Positions 43,299 to 51,013 are shown, numbered from the stretch's first letter. The stretch is 54,496 nucleotides of DNA from Candidatus Woesebacteria bacterium RIFCSPLOWO2_01_FULL_39_23 (GCA_001793095.1 MGHG01000015.1:1-54496), one strand, 5' to 3'. The notes: generated from the sequence alone by a model not told the origin. Program-made: numbers and translations.

Positions 43299-43767
43299 AG
43301 ACTACGATTTTGTATCAACCACAAATATGCTCATCGTTAAAGACGGGAAAGGTTTGTTTATCAAACGGAGCGAGAAATTAGAGAATTTTCCAGGTTGGTT
43401 GATGCTTCCTGGTGGAAAACAAGAGGTTGATGAAACTCCACAACAAGCAGCAATTAGAGAAACTTGGGAAGAAACAGGAATAAAAGTATTAAACCCCAAA
43501 CTCAGGGTTGTAGCCACACACAACCATTTTTACAGGAACAAGGTTTACTTAGTTTTTATCTTCCAATCAGATGAATTTTCAGGAGAACTTAAAGAATCAG
43601 ATGAAGGAACTCCACTATGGCTTCCTCTTGACGAAGTACTAAAAGATCCTAAGTTATACCCCGATCTTAAGCGTCATATTAAGTTAGTTTTGGAAGCAGA
43701 AAATGATCAAGTGATATTTACTTACCATAAATTTAATAAAGATTTAGAAATAATCGAGGAGGTTTAA
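43291..43767 (+). CDS. NUDIX hydrolase
   Basis: 158 residues. The complete Nudix box GGKQEVDETPQQAAIRETWEETGI starts near residue 42, with all metal-binding Glu residues. It hydrolyses nucleoside diphosphates linked to another moiety, such as oxidised nucleotides or nucleotide sugars. Start ATG 43291 overlaps the deaminase gene, indicating coupling. The flanking genes are deaminase and GNAT. Unlike the NUDIX gene at 53846, this copy is intact. Confidence 0.9.
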   Translation: MSKDYDFVSTTNMLIVKDGKGLFIKRSEKLENFPGWLMLPGGKQEVDETPQQAAIRETWEETGIKVLNPKLRVVATHNHFYRNKVYLVFIFQSDEFSGELKESDEGTPLWLPLDEVLKDPKLYPDLKRHIKLVLEAENDQVIFTYHKFNKDLEIIEEV

Positions 43768-43769
43768 AT

Positions 43770-44234
43770 ATGAATGTAATAGTTAAAACAGCAAAAAGTG
43801 GAGATTGGGAAACCATACAGAAACTTAATAACCAAGTTTTTATTAATGACCAAGAGCATGATAATGATCTTGATATGAATTGGCCGTTTTCTCCAAAAGG
43901 TATAAAGTATTACAAAGATTTGGCGAGCGGGAAATACGGGAAATGCTTCATTGCATATCTTGATAATCAGCCCGTAGGTTATATAGCATTGGCCATTAAA
44001 GACTTCGGGTATCGAAAAAGTAAATATATTGAAATCGAAAATATCGGAGTTAATCCTCAACACCGGTCAAAAGGAATAGGTAAAATGCTAATGGATGAAG
44101 CTGTTGGGTGGGCAAAAGAACAAAAAGCTACAAAATTATACGTTTCTGCTTATTGGGGTAACGAGAGAGCTATAGATTTCTACAAAAAGAATGGTTTTTA
44201 CGAATCGGGTGTAGAAATGGATAAGAGATTGTAA
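43770..44234 (+). CDS. GNAT-family N-acetyltransferase
   Basis: 154 residues. Classic GNAT motif A: IENIGVNPQHRSKGIGKMLMDEAVGWA, with R/Q-x-x-G-I-G for acetyl-CoA. Motif B is LYVSAYWGNERAIDFYKKNGFYESG. This one looks fully functional, in contrast to the degenerate GNAT at 40309. The acceptor may be an amine of an antibiotic, a polyamine or a protein. Last gene of the cargo operon; the capsid-gene remnant follows. Confidence 0.9.
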   Translation: MNVIVKTAKSGDWETIQKLNNQVFINDQEHDNDLDMNWPFSPKGIKYYKDLASGKYGKCFIAYLDNQPVGYIALAIKDFGYRKSKYIEIENIGVNPQHRSKGIGKMLMDEAVGWAKEQKATKLYVSAYWGNERAIDFYKKNGFYESGVEMDKRL

Positions 44235-44254
44235 GTCACTCCTTTTCTGGGACT

Positions 44255-44515
44255 TCTTTAGTAAATATAAATAACGACAGCTACATCTGGCGAGATTCTG
44301 CATAGGGAAGAATGTCGGGGCAAGTTGAAAGACTTCCTGACCTTCTATATGGATATCCTTTCTATGAGCAAAACGACATTAATCAGTCTGAGATTTATTT
44401 CGGAGACTGGAAGATGTATGTCATCGGGGATAGACAGACAATCTCTGTCAGAACAACAACTGAAGGTGGAGAAGCTTGGAGAAGAAACTCAATGGAGGTT
44501 AAATTTTCTTCCTAA
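44255..44515 (+). pseudogene. Remnant of an HK97-type phage major capsid protein (C-terminal end), broken by an in-frame TAG
   Basis: Read in one frame: NNDSYIWRDSA, TAG at 44303-44305, GRMSGQVERLPDLLYGYPFY, then a stretch with FGDWKMYVIGDRQ and TISVRTTTEGGEAW. The order YIW...LLYGYP...GDW..Y.I.DRQ.ISV...TEGG matches the C-terminal P/A domain of HK97-fold capsid proteins (HK97 gp5 has LWGVPV, GDF, DRQDITIEV, TEHGD). The first residues before NND are uncertain. No prohead protease, portal or terminase is present. It is a degraded phage relic inside the element. Confidence 0.55.
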
Positions 44516-44524
44516 GATAGCTTC

Positions 44525-44553
44525 TTGACATTTTATTTAAGTATAGTTAAGAT
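44525..44553 (+). promoter_or_regulatory. Promoter of the HNH endonuclease gene
   Basis: Perfect TTGACA at 44525-44530, a 17-base spacer and TAAGAT at 44548-44553, 23 bases before ATG 44576. It overlaps the inverted repeat at 44546-44572. Confidence 0.6.
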
Positions 44554-44572
44554 ATACTCAAGATATCTTAAC
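44546..44572. promoter_or_regulatory. Putative operator, perfect 10-base inverted repeat
   Basis: GTTAAGATAT, seven bases, ATATCTTAAC. It covers the -10 box and the start region, so a bound repressor would block transcription of the endonuclease gene. Confidence 0.6.
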
Positions 44573-44575
44573 ATA

Positions 44576-45274
44576 ATGACCAAAAAAAGCGGAAAAATAG
44601 TTAAGTGTGTCTGGTGCGGCAAGTCTTTATATAAGATACCAAGTCGAGTTCGTAAGTTTAATTTTTGTACGCCTGAGCATTATAGAACTTTTCTAGCCAG
44701 TCCAAAAAATAAAACACTAAGTAAAGGTTGGAAACATAGTGAAGATGCAAAACAAAAGATAAAACTAGCAAATTTGAGTAGGAATTATGATGAAATTTTT
44801 ACAAAAGAAACTCGAAAAAAACTTGCAGAAAGCGCTGGAAATAAAATATGGACTAAAGAGGCTAGAGATAATGCTAGAAAATCTCATTTAGGTAAAAAAC
44901 TTTCTTTAGAACAGATACGGAAAATAAAAGATCATGCAAAATATGATTGGAGAAATAAATCTTGGCGAGGTCGTTATTCAAGTTATGTTGCAAAGCATGT
45001 TTGGGCTGCAAAACATATAAGGAAAACTAGATGTGAATATAAAGACTCTGGTTTCGGTCCATGTAATGGTAAGTTACAGTTAGCAAATATCGATCACAAA
45101 TATTATAAGAGAATCAAGGACTGGAAAGTATTATGTAAATTCCATCACGACTTATACGATTATAGACATGGCTTAAGAAAATTGACAAGTAAAACCAAAC
45201 GCATGTATGTAAGATTTGATCCTCTTCAATTAAGAGACTTTACTGTTGATGGGATAATAGTCAGCTCTACATAA
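44576..45274 (+). CDS. HNH endonuclease with NUMOD3-type DNA-binding motifs (phage-homing type)
   Basis: 232 residues. The N-terminal zinc-finger-like CVWCGKSLYKIPSRVRKFNFC is followed by NUMOD3-like helices (KGWKHSEDAKQKIKLANL, then KLAESAGNKIWTKEARDNARKSHLGKKLS), repeated. The C-terminal part has CEYKDSGFGPCNGKLQLANIDHKYY and CKFHHDLYDYRHGL, a zinc/HNH-like pattern with the IDH catalytic-type His. Homing endonucleases of this type are abundant in phages and mobile elements. Own promoter and operator. Confidence 0.72.
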   Translation: MTKKSGKIVKCVWCGKSLYKIPSRVRKFNFCTPEHYRTFLASPKNKTLSKGWKHSEDAKQKIKLANLSRNYDEIFTKETRKKLAESAGNKIWTKEARDNARKSHLGKKLSLEQIRKIKDHAKYDWRNKSWRGRYSSYVAKHVWAAKHIRKTRCEYKDSGFGPCNGKLQLANIDHKYYKRIKDWKVLCKFHHDLYDYRHGLRKLTSKTKRMYVRFDPLQLRDFTVDGIIVSST

Positions 45275-45279
45275 ATAAT

Positions 45280-45636
45280 ATGAGAACGACTTACAAGAAA
45301 ATGAATAATATAGAAGATATACTAAGGCGCTTGAGTTTGAAGCAATTAGAAGCGCTTGCGGTTTTTATACCAACAGGCGAGAGAGCTAGTACACATATGA
45401 GTATTGAGACGGCTAGCAATACTATTCACACTGCGGTAAATGACAATATAAAAAGAAAGAAAGCAATTGGGGGTGTAATTTCGACTTTGTGTAAGATTGA
45501 AACTCCTTATGGCAAACTTATTTTGCCAGCCGCATGGACTAAGGAAGAAGGAATGCGTTGGACTCTAAATGAGAAAGTTATAAATAGACAGGAACTGAAG
45601 GAGATATTGTTACAGATACCAGGATTAAATATATGA
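45280..45636 (+). CDS. Hypothetical protein, possibly winged-helix-like
   Basis: 118 residues, not recognised. Helix-rich N-terminal part (IEDILRRLSLKQLEALAVF), then GGVISTLCKIETPYGKLILPAAW, which could be a wing, and a C-terminal helix EVINRQELKEILLQIP-like segment. It could be a small DNA- or protein-binding factor. An internal ATG at 45301 is an equally possible start. It begins five bases after the HNH gene and overlaps the next ORF by four bases. Confidence 0.55.
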   Translation: MRTTYKKMNNIEDILRRLSLKQLEALAVFIPTGERASTHMSIETASNTIHTAVNDNIKRKKAIGGVISTLCKIETPYGKLILPAAWTKEEGMRWTLNEKVINRQELKEILLQIPGLNI

Positions 45637-45881
45637 GCAGGTTGAAAAATCAGAAAACATTTCAAAAAGATGGTTGGAGAAGAATGTTATGTAAAGCTTG
45701 TGCGCGTATTATTGGCGAAAGTCACCTTAATGAAAAAAATAGTAGAGAGATCAGATGTAAGGAATGTGGAAACATCCAAATAATAGCCCCTCCGAGAAAA
45801 GGTACTAAGAACGGAAAAATTGGATACTTTTGGTATGAACCAGGTGATAGCTGTTTTACGGCTATAGTGTATAACAATTGA
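45633..45881 (+). CDS. Small zinc-ribbon protein
   Basis: 82 residues. Two CxxC pairs, CKACARI and CKECGN, 25 residues apart, form a zinc ribbon; basic N-terminus (RLKNQKTFQKDGWRR). It resembles small Com-like or topoisomerase-type zinc ribbons of phages, with no further function assignable. Coupled by ATGA to the preceding ORF and followed by a terminator at 45925-45968. Confidence 0.6.
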   Translation: MSRLKNQKTFQKDGWRRMLCKACARIIGESHLNEKNSREIRCKECGNIQIIAPPRKGTKNGKIGYFWYEPGDSCFTAIVYNN

Positions 45882-45924
45882 ATTTTGAGTTAATTTAGGT
45901 TCCTGTTTAAGGAAATATTAGAGA

Positions 45925-45968
45925 ACTCAGCTTTACGCATCTTCAGATGTCATGAGCTGAGTTTTTTT
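45925..45968 (+). terminator. Rho-independent terminator
   Basis: ACTCAGCT (45925-45932) pairs with AGCTGAGT (45955-45962) and a run of seven T follows. The 22-base apical part can form a second stem CATCT/AGATG. Confidence 0.85.
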
Positions 45969-45979
45969 ATGGAGAGGTT

Positions 45980-46138
45980 ATGAAGAAGAGAGAAAAATAC
46001 AAAGTAGTAAATAATCTCAATTCAGAGAGCGATAAAAATATGATAGCAAAAATATTAGGAAAAGAATTTTTAATATTTCTTAACAAAAACATTAGAGCAT
46101 ATAAAGATAGTAATAATTCAAAAAATGAAAGGGAGTGA
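45980..46138 (+). CDS. Small basic hypothetical protein
   Basis: 52 residues: MKKREKYKVV, an Asn/Ser/Lys-rich stretch, LGKEFLIFL and a basic tail. GGAGAGG lies three bases upstream of ATG, a strong Shine-Dalgarno. It sits right after a terminator at the head of a run of small ORFs that leads into the recombinase genes. Function unknown. Confidence 0.55.
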   Translation: MKKREKYKVVNNLNSESDKNMIAKILGKEFLIFLNKNIRAYKDSNNSKNERE

Positions 46139-46143
46139 TAATA

Positions 46144-46368
46144 ATGGCTATTTATAAAGTGGATCTGGAGGAAATTTGGATAAGGTCGATATATACCCGT
46201 GCGAGTTCTGAAAAGAAAGCGCTTGAGAAAATTTTAAATGGAGATAACGAGGCAAATCTAATAGCTGATAATTTTAACTACGATCGAATAAATACATCAA
46301 CAAAAGATAATTGGTTAGTTGAAAAAGTGGAGAAGAAAGATTTACCAAGTAAATTAAAACAATTTTGA
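46144..46368 (+). CDS. Small hypothetical protein
   Basis: 74 residues, MAIYKVDLEEIWIRSIYTRA start, alternating strand and helix (SSEKKALEKILNGD), acidic to neutral. GGGAG eight bases before ATG 46144 decides the start over the GTG at 46135. The fold may be a ferredoxin-like strand-helix unit, but no family was recognised. In the same small-ORF run as the 52-residue gene. Confidence 0.55.
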   Translation: MAIYKVDLEEIWIRSIYTRASSEKKALEKILNGDNEANLIADNFNYDRINTSTKDNWLVEKVEKKDLPSKLKQF

Positions 46369-46378
46369 TAAAGAACAA

Positions 46379-46854
46379 TTAGATTAAACGACCGTAAGTC
46401 AGAGAGACTGAAAAGTTAATGAAAATATGAGATAGGTGGGGGTGATAAAAATGAGTAAAAAAAGGAAAAAAAAGGACAGAAAGTTTAAATGTCTTACTTT
46501 GAATGAGTTAAGACTTATAAGCGATAGCTTAGTGGCTTATAAAGCACTATATGCTATGAAGCTATCCAATTTATATAGAGAATATTTTGACAAATCAGAA
46601 GTGATGGATACTTTTACTGAAGATATTCAAAAAGCAAATTTTGAATGGCCAGATAAAGATGATTTTTGTAACGAGATAGAAAGAGAAATAAGCACGAGAG
46701 AAGTTAATGAAGATTAATTAGATTAAATAAGGATTTAACTCAATTTTTAGCCTTAAAAATAAACTATAAGTTATTTAAATTTATTATATGTAACCTTAAA
46801 TAATAATCAATAGCCAAAAATAATCTATGTATTTTATTAGATTAAATCCTTATT
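46379..46854. repeat. TTAGATTAAA repeats and 13-base inverted repeats before the recombinase operon
   Basis: TTAGATTAAA occurs at 46379-46388, 46718-46727 and 46837-46846 in the same orientation. AATAAGGATTTAA (46726-46738) is the inverted match of TTAAATCCTTATT (46842-46854), spanning an AT-rich, gene-free 100 bases in front of the excisionase gene. They could be arm-type sites for the tyrosine recombinase/excisionase, or replication iterons. Confidence 0.6.
46451..46717 (+). CDS. Small basic hypothetical protein
   Basis: 88 residues. It starts with a run of Lys (MSKKRKKKDRKFKCL), followed by two helices (LNELRLISDSLVAYKALYAMKLSNLYREYF, and one acidic at the end). GGTGGGGGTGAT, ending five bases before ATG 46451, is a clear Shine-Dalgarno. 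A basic tail followed by an acidic helix pair suggests a nucleic-acid or protein adaptor. Not recognised. Confidence 0.5.
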   Translation: MSKKRKKKDRKFKCLTLNELRLISDSLVAYKALYAMKLSNLYREYFDKSEVMDTFTEDIQKANFEWPDKDDFCNEIEREISTREVNED

Positions 46855-46861
46855 AAAACGC

Positions 46862-47050
46862 ATGGAAGAAAAGATATTAACAATTAGAGAAGTGGCAACT
46901 TTACTCAAATATTCTGAAGCTACTATACGATCATGGGTAAAGTCCGGAAAATTACCAGCATTTAAGATAGGAAGAAAGTATAGGATTCGGCTTAGGGATA
47001 TAAATAAACACTTTAAACAGCATTTGCAGGAGGATAATGAAGATGAGTAG
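46862..47050 (+). CDS. Excisionase-family DNA-binding protein
   Basis: 62 residues. ILTIREVATLLKYSEATIRSWVKSGKLPAFKIGRKYRIRL is a complete winged HTH_17 (Xis/MerR-like) domain. It likely acts as recombination directionality factor, or as regulator, for the recombinases that follow. The repeats at 46718-46854 directly precede it. The next gene overlaps its end by eight bases. Confidence 0.82.
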   Translation: MEEKILTIREVATLLKYSEATIRSWVKSGKLPAFKIGRKYRIRLRDINKHFKQHLQEDNEDE

Positions 47051-47942
47051 TTATAAGTTAGAAACTGCGATAAATGGTTTTCTAGGCTATTTAAGAAGTG
47101 TTAAACGCCTCTCAAACAGGACTATTAAAGCATATCAATATGATTTGACAAGCTTTTTAGGTTATTTCAGAGATAATAACGTCTTAGATATAGAAGACAT
47201 ATCGAAAGAGCATATCAACCAATATTTATCTTGTATAACATTATCAAAAACAGGTTCAACAGCAAATTACAATAGAAAATTATCTTGCATAAGGTCTTTT
47301 TACAATTATTTAGGGCAAAAAGGATTCAATAAAGCTTTTATTGAAGAATATCGGCCAGTTAAGAACCACTCTAGACAAATAAGTTATTTAACGGAGGTCG
47401 AAAAGAAAAAATTTATAGATACAGTTAAATATCACTCTACCCCTTTTTATAAAATTCGAGATTTATCAATAATATCACTCTTTCTAAATACAGGAATTAG
47501 AGTAAGTGAGCTTGTTAATCTTAGGATTGACGATATAGATTTTAGAAAGGAAGGCTTCAGTTATATTCGAATTACGAGAAAAGGCGGCAGTGAGGAAACT
47601 CTTCCATTATCGAATGAGGTTGCAAAAAGAATACAGAAATATTTAAAGAAACGTCCACAAATTAAAGAAAGAAGAGTATTTATAGGCCGTAAAGGAACAA
47701 ACTTACAAGCTAACTCTATATATTACTTAGTCAAAAAATATTTAAGAAAAGCCGATATAAATAAGAAAAAAATGGGACCCCATATGTTAAGGCATACAGT
47801 AGGGGTCAGCCTTCTGAAAAAGGGAGTTGATTTGTTTACCATTCAAAAGATCTTAGGTCATAAAAGATTGGACACTACTTCTGTTTACCTACATGTAGAA
47901 CCGGAAGATATTGAACGCGCTATTAATCTTATCACCATATGA
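47043..47942 (+). CDS. Tyrosine recombinase (XerC/D-like integrase)
   Basis: 299 residues. The N-terminal core-binding SAM-like domain (about 5-90: TIKAYQYDLTSFLGYF) precedes the catalytic domain. Catalytic residues: Arg in TGIRVSELVNL, Lys in TRKGGSEETL, His-x-x-Arg in HMLRHTVG, His in LGHKRLDTT, Tyr in SVYLHVEPE. The set is complete. AGGAGG is nine bases before ATG 47043, preferred over ATG 47037. The serine recombinase gene follows with four bases of overlap, so both are made from one mRNA. Confidence 0.93.
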   Translation: MSSYKLETAINGFLGYLRSVKRLSNRTIKAYQYDLTSFLGYFRDNNVLDIEDISKEHINQYLSCITLSKTGSTANYNRKLSCIRSFYNYLGQKGFNKAFIEEYRPVKNHSRQISYLTEVEKKKFIDTVKYHSTPFYKIRDLSIISLFLNTGIRVSELVNLRIDDIDFRKEGFSYIRITRKGGSEETLPLSNEVAKRIQKYLKKRPQIKERRVFIGRKGTNLQANSIYYLVKKYLRKADINKKKMGPHMLRHTVGVSLLKKGVDLFTIQKILGHKRLDTTSVYLHVEPEDIERAINLITI

Positions 47943-49627
47943 ATATGTTAGGAACATATGACCATCATGCAACTTATGTAAATGAAGATAGTGGGCTCCA
48001 AAAGTCAAAATTTATAGTGGCAGTATATATACGAGTCTCCGGTGAATCGCAAGCCGAAAAAGACAAAGTCAGCTTAGACATTCAAAAGAAAGACTCATTG
48101 AATTATGCAAACAAACAATGTTGGAGAGTATTTAAAGTTTATGAAGATGTTTTAACTGGCTATTTAGACTTTGAAAACAGAATCGGAGGAAAAGAACTTT
48201 TGGATGATGCAAGACAAGGAAAATTTAATTTAGTACTACTTTGGGATAGTGATAGGACTGGCAGGGACCCTGAAGCTTTGGCAGCAAAGCTTTTTAGGCA
48301 TTATATGAGAGAGTTGGGAATACAAGTTACGTCACTTGACCAGCCCCTTATTCTAAAAGACCCAGATGAATATAAATATGACCCATATGATGAGGGACAA
48401 ATATTTATGGAAACAATACATGACTTACAAAGTGCTACTACAGTAAGCAAGTTTAGACGTAGAAGTATGGAGTCAAAGCAAGAGAGGGCTAGGGGTGGAA
48501 AGATGCTTAATACACCGCCCTACGGTTATAAGCTTGAGCCCCTTCGAGACGAAAATGGAAACATCATTATTAAAAAAGATGGCAGGATCGTTTATAAAAG
48601 AGTCGTTCAAGAGAAAGAAAAACCTATCGTTTTGAGAATTTATCATGAATACGTATTTAAAGGTAAAAGCATGAATGGAATTAGAGATCAGTTAAATGCT
48701 GAAGGTGTACCTACACGTAAAGGCAGACATTGGGAGAGAGCTATGGTTGCCAGAATATTGAAAAATCCAGTTTATTTTGGAGCATTAATCTATAACAAAT
48801 ATTTTAGAAGAAAAAATGCTTTAACAGGCACAACGAAAATGGGAAAAAATCCGTTCGAGAAATGGATTGTAGTTCCTCCCGGACAAACGGAACATGAGGC
48901 AATTATTAAAAAAGATTTATTTGATAAAGCTCAAGAGGTAAGGAAAGCAAAATTAAGATTAGGATCGGTGGCAGTTTATAACGACTTCTTATTAAGTGGA
49001 TTATCTAAGTGTGAAATATGCGGCAGTAAGATGTATCGAACGAAAGTAAAAACAACTTATACGAGGAAAAGTGATGGAGTTACAACAAAATCTCAAAGTA
49101 ATGGTTATATATGCGGAAGATGGCAGAGGTTTAGAGATACAGAAAGAAACTATATATCTGAGTCAGAGTTAAAGAGTGCTGTAATAAACGACTTAAAACG
49201 TCTAAAAGATAACCCAGATGTCTTAAAAGGATTTTTAGCTGAAAGCGATAAAAAAAAGGTAGATGACATTTCGAGTAGGTTGGAGTTTTTAAGGAGTAAC
49301 CTATCAAAAATAGACAGCAGATATAGTCGTCTAAGGCGTGCTTACGAATATGGAAGTTTATCAATGACTAAGTTTAATGATGCGGTAGACGAGTTAGGGC
49401 ATGAAGAAGGGGTTATGAGGGAACAAGTTGTAAAACTTGAGAGCCAGATAAAAGATGAACAAAGAAGGGAGCTTACCAGAGAAGATTTTAAACAGGCAAT
49501 TAACAGGTTTGAGGAAATATTTCTAAAAGGAGACATTGCTGACCAAAAAGCATTTTTAAGATCTCTAATACAAGAAATTGTGGTTGGTAATAAGAAGATA
49601 ACTATCAATTATTTAATTAGTAGATAA
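47939..49627 (+). CDS. Large serine recombinase (integrase)
   Basis: 562 residues. The resolvase domain has the nucleophile Ser34 in VYIRVSGESQ and the conserved Asp/Arg in DRTGRDP. A recombinase domain (PF07508; YGYKLEPL, IYHEYVFKGKSMNGI, RKGRHWERAMVARILKNPVYFG) follows. The zinc-ribbon region has CEICGSK and YICGRW, three of the usual four Cys. A coiled coil comes next (about 440-510), the module that controls integrase direction. It is the best candidate for the enzyme that inserted the element into comM. It overlaps the tyrosine recombinase gene by four bases. Confidence 0.92.
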   Translation: MNMLGTYDHHATYVNEDSGLQKSKFIVAVYIRVSGESQAEKDKVSLDIQKKDSLNYANKQCWRVFKVYEDVLTGYLDFENRIGGKELLDDARQGKFNLVLLWDSDRTGRDPEALAAKLFRHYMRELGIQVTSLDQPLILKDPDEYKYDPYDEGQIFMETIHDLQSATTVSKFRRRSMESKQERARGGKMLNTPPYGYKLEPLRDENGNIIIKKDGRIVYKRVVQEKEKPIVLRIYHEYVFKGKSMNGIRDQLNAEGVPTRKGRHWERAMVARILKNPVYFGALIYNKYFRRKNALTGTTKMGKNPFEKWIVVPPGQTEHEAIIKKDLFDKAQEVRKAKLRLGSVAVYNDFLLSGLSKCEICGSKMYRTKVKTTYTRKSDGVTTKSQSNGYICGRWQRFRDTERNYISESELKSAVINDLKRLKDNPDVLKGFLAESDKKKVDDISSRLEFLRSNLSKIDSRYSRLRRAYEYGSLSMTKFNDAVDELGHEEGVMREQVVKLESQIKDEQRRELTREDFKQAINRFEEIFLKGDIADQKAFLRSLIQEIVVGNKKITINYLISR

Positions 49628-49642
49628 AGGGGGTGATTAAAC

Positions 49643-50161
49643 ATGAAGGAAACAGAAAAGATTAAAAAATGCCCTCATTGTGATAAAGATATTTCATTTC
49701 GAGCTAAGAAATGTCCTTATTGCCAGTCAGATTTGCGAAGTTGGGTAAATAGACATCCCATTTTAGCTTTCTTAAGTGCAATAATCTTATTACCGTTCTT
49801 TTTGATGATAGTGGTTGGATCAACTACAGATACTAATGAGTCAGTAGAACAAACGCCACGAAGAGAATCTTTTAGGGCTAATGTGAATTTTACAGGTACC
49901 CAATTTGTAATAAGTAATTTGGATGATGTGGATTGTTTGGGATCGCAAATGAGTATAAATGGAGGATTACTCAAAGGAGGTTATGAATTGAATGACTACA
50001 ACTTGAGAGCAGGTGAGACTTATACAGTAGGTGCTCTGCAGTTTGCTGATGATAGCGGTAATAGGTTTAATCCATTAACGACTAAACCTAAAACTTTTTA
50101 TATTTACTGTCGAGGTAATAATGAATTGCATGGTACGGGGTGGGGAGGAGAGTTTAACTAG
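49643..50161 (+). CDS. Zinc-ribbon membrane protein
   Basis: 172 residues. The N-terminal double CxxC zinc ribbon (KKCPHCDKDISFRAKKCPYC) is followed by one membrane helix (ILAFLSAIILLPFFLMIVVG) and an external beta-rich domain of about 110 residues with two Cys (VDCLGSQ, IYCRGNN). AAAGGGGGTGAT lies before ATG 49643 with correct spacing. A cytoplasmic zinc ribbon linked to an outside domain is a common regulatory-type layout. Follows the serine recombinase by 15 bases. Confidence 0.7.
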   Translation: MKETEKIKKCPHCDKDISFRAKKCPYCQSDLRSWVNRHPILAFLSAIILLPFFLMIVVGSTTDTNESVEQTPRRESFRANVNFTGTQFVISNLDDVDCLGSQMSINGGLLKGGYELNDYNLRAGETYTVGALQFADDSGNRFNPLTTKPKTFYIYCRGNNELHGTGWGGEFN

Positions 50162-50299
50162 TCGAGGATACTTTATCATTAAAGTTAAGTGTTTTCTCTG
50201 AGGCTAGCTTGATGAATAAAAATTGAGATTTTATAAAAGATGATTACCCATACCTCTTTTAGGTAAAATTGATTTTTAATTCAGGTAAAAAAATGCTAT

Positions 50300-50950
50300 T
50301 TACTTCCCTTTTAAAAGGTTTATAAGTTTCCCTTGGACTACAAAATTGTTAACAATTGGACTGTATTTTGGATTAGCGGGAACTAGAATTGGCCAACCAT
50401 CAACGATTTTGAATTTTTTCAAAGTAACTCCCCTATCTGGTATCAAAGCTGCTACGATATCTCCATCATTTGCTATAGGCTGTGAGGCAATGATAGCTGT
50501 ATCGCCATCATCTATTCCAGCACCAATCATGCTATCACCTGTAACTTTTACAGCAAATACATTTGTAATACCTTTTGTGTCTTGTATTGAGACATCAATT
50601 TTAGAATCACTGAATTCGTCGACCATAGAAGCGTAGCCGGCAGGTATTGGGGAGGTCATTAAGGGAATGGAGATTGTTTCTTCTTCCTCTGCAAATGGTA
50701 CGGAAACTGTTTTATTAGAAGAAGTTCCTAGTAGAGCGGGGTTTAAATAAATACCTCTCGCGCCACGGTTCCTTGTAATATAACCAGCTTCTTGTAATGC
50801 TTCGAGTTGCAAGATTACGCCCCGTGTGGATTTGATGCCAGATGCTTTTTGAATTTCTCTTATTGTGGGCGAATTACCAAAAGTGTTTACTTGAGTAACT
50901 ATAGTATCTAATACTTTTTTCTGCCTATCTGTGAGATTTTTATAGTACAT
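50300..50950 (-). CDS. lexA: LexA-like repressor (HTH plus S24 self-cleaving peptidase)
   Basis: 216 residues. The N-terminal winged HTH (LTDRQKKVLDTIV, SPTIREIQKASGIKSTRGVILQLEAL) is followed by the self-cleavage bond Ala104-Gly105 (PIPAGYA) and the Ser140/Lys178 dyad (VTGDSMIGAG, GVTLKKF). A DNA-damage-sensing repressor of mobile elements is likely rather than the host SOS LexA, because it sits inside the element. It is divergent from the GIY-YIG/effector/CD-NTase operon; the shared 104-base region has dyads that could be its operators. Confidence 0.88.
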   Translation of the reverse strand: MYYKNLTDRQKKVLDTIVTQVNTFGNSPTIREIQKASGIKSTRGVILQLEALQEAGYITRNRGARGIYLNPALLGTSSNKTVSVPFAEEEETISIPLMTSPIPAGYASMVDEFSDSKIDVSIQDTKGITNVFAVKVTGDSMIGAGIDDGDTAIIASQPIANDGDIVAALIPDRGVTLKKFKIVDGWPILVPANPKYSPIVNNFVVQGKLINLLKGK

Positions 50951-50958
50951 TAATAATT

Positions 50959-50990
50959 TGTTTACTTGGTATACTTGACTTATGTTTACC
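50959..50990. promoter_or_regulatory. Putative operator region between lexA-like gene and the defence operon
   Basis: Dyad GGTATAC (50968-50974), nine bases, GTTTACC (50984-50990), matching as inverted repeat at six of seven positions. TGTTTACT (50959-50966) and TGTTTACC (50983-50990) are direct repeats 24 bases apart. TTGACT at 50975-50980 inside could be a -35 box for the rightward operon. Confidence 0.45.
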
Positions 50991-51013
50991 TAAAATGTTA
51001 CCATTCTTGCAGT

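Noticed and set aside
44255-44305. Programmed TAG readthrough stated as fact
   Set aside because: The upstream part is only about 16 residues and degraded; pseudogene decay is simpler.
44325-44528. ORF in the alternative frame at the capsid remnant
   Set aside because: The frame at 44312 carries the capsid pattern; the other is a shadow.
46718-46861. CRISPR array
   Set aside because: Repeats are few, short and irregular, with no spacers; no cas genes in the window.
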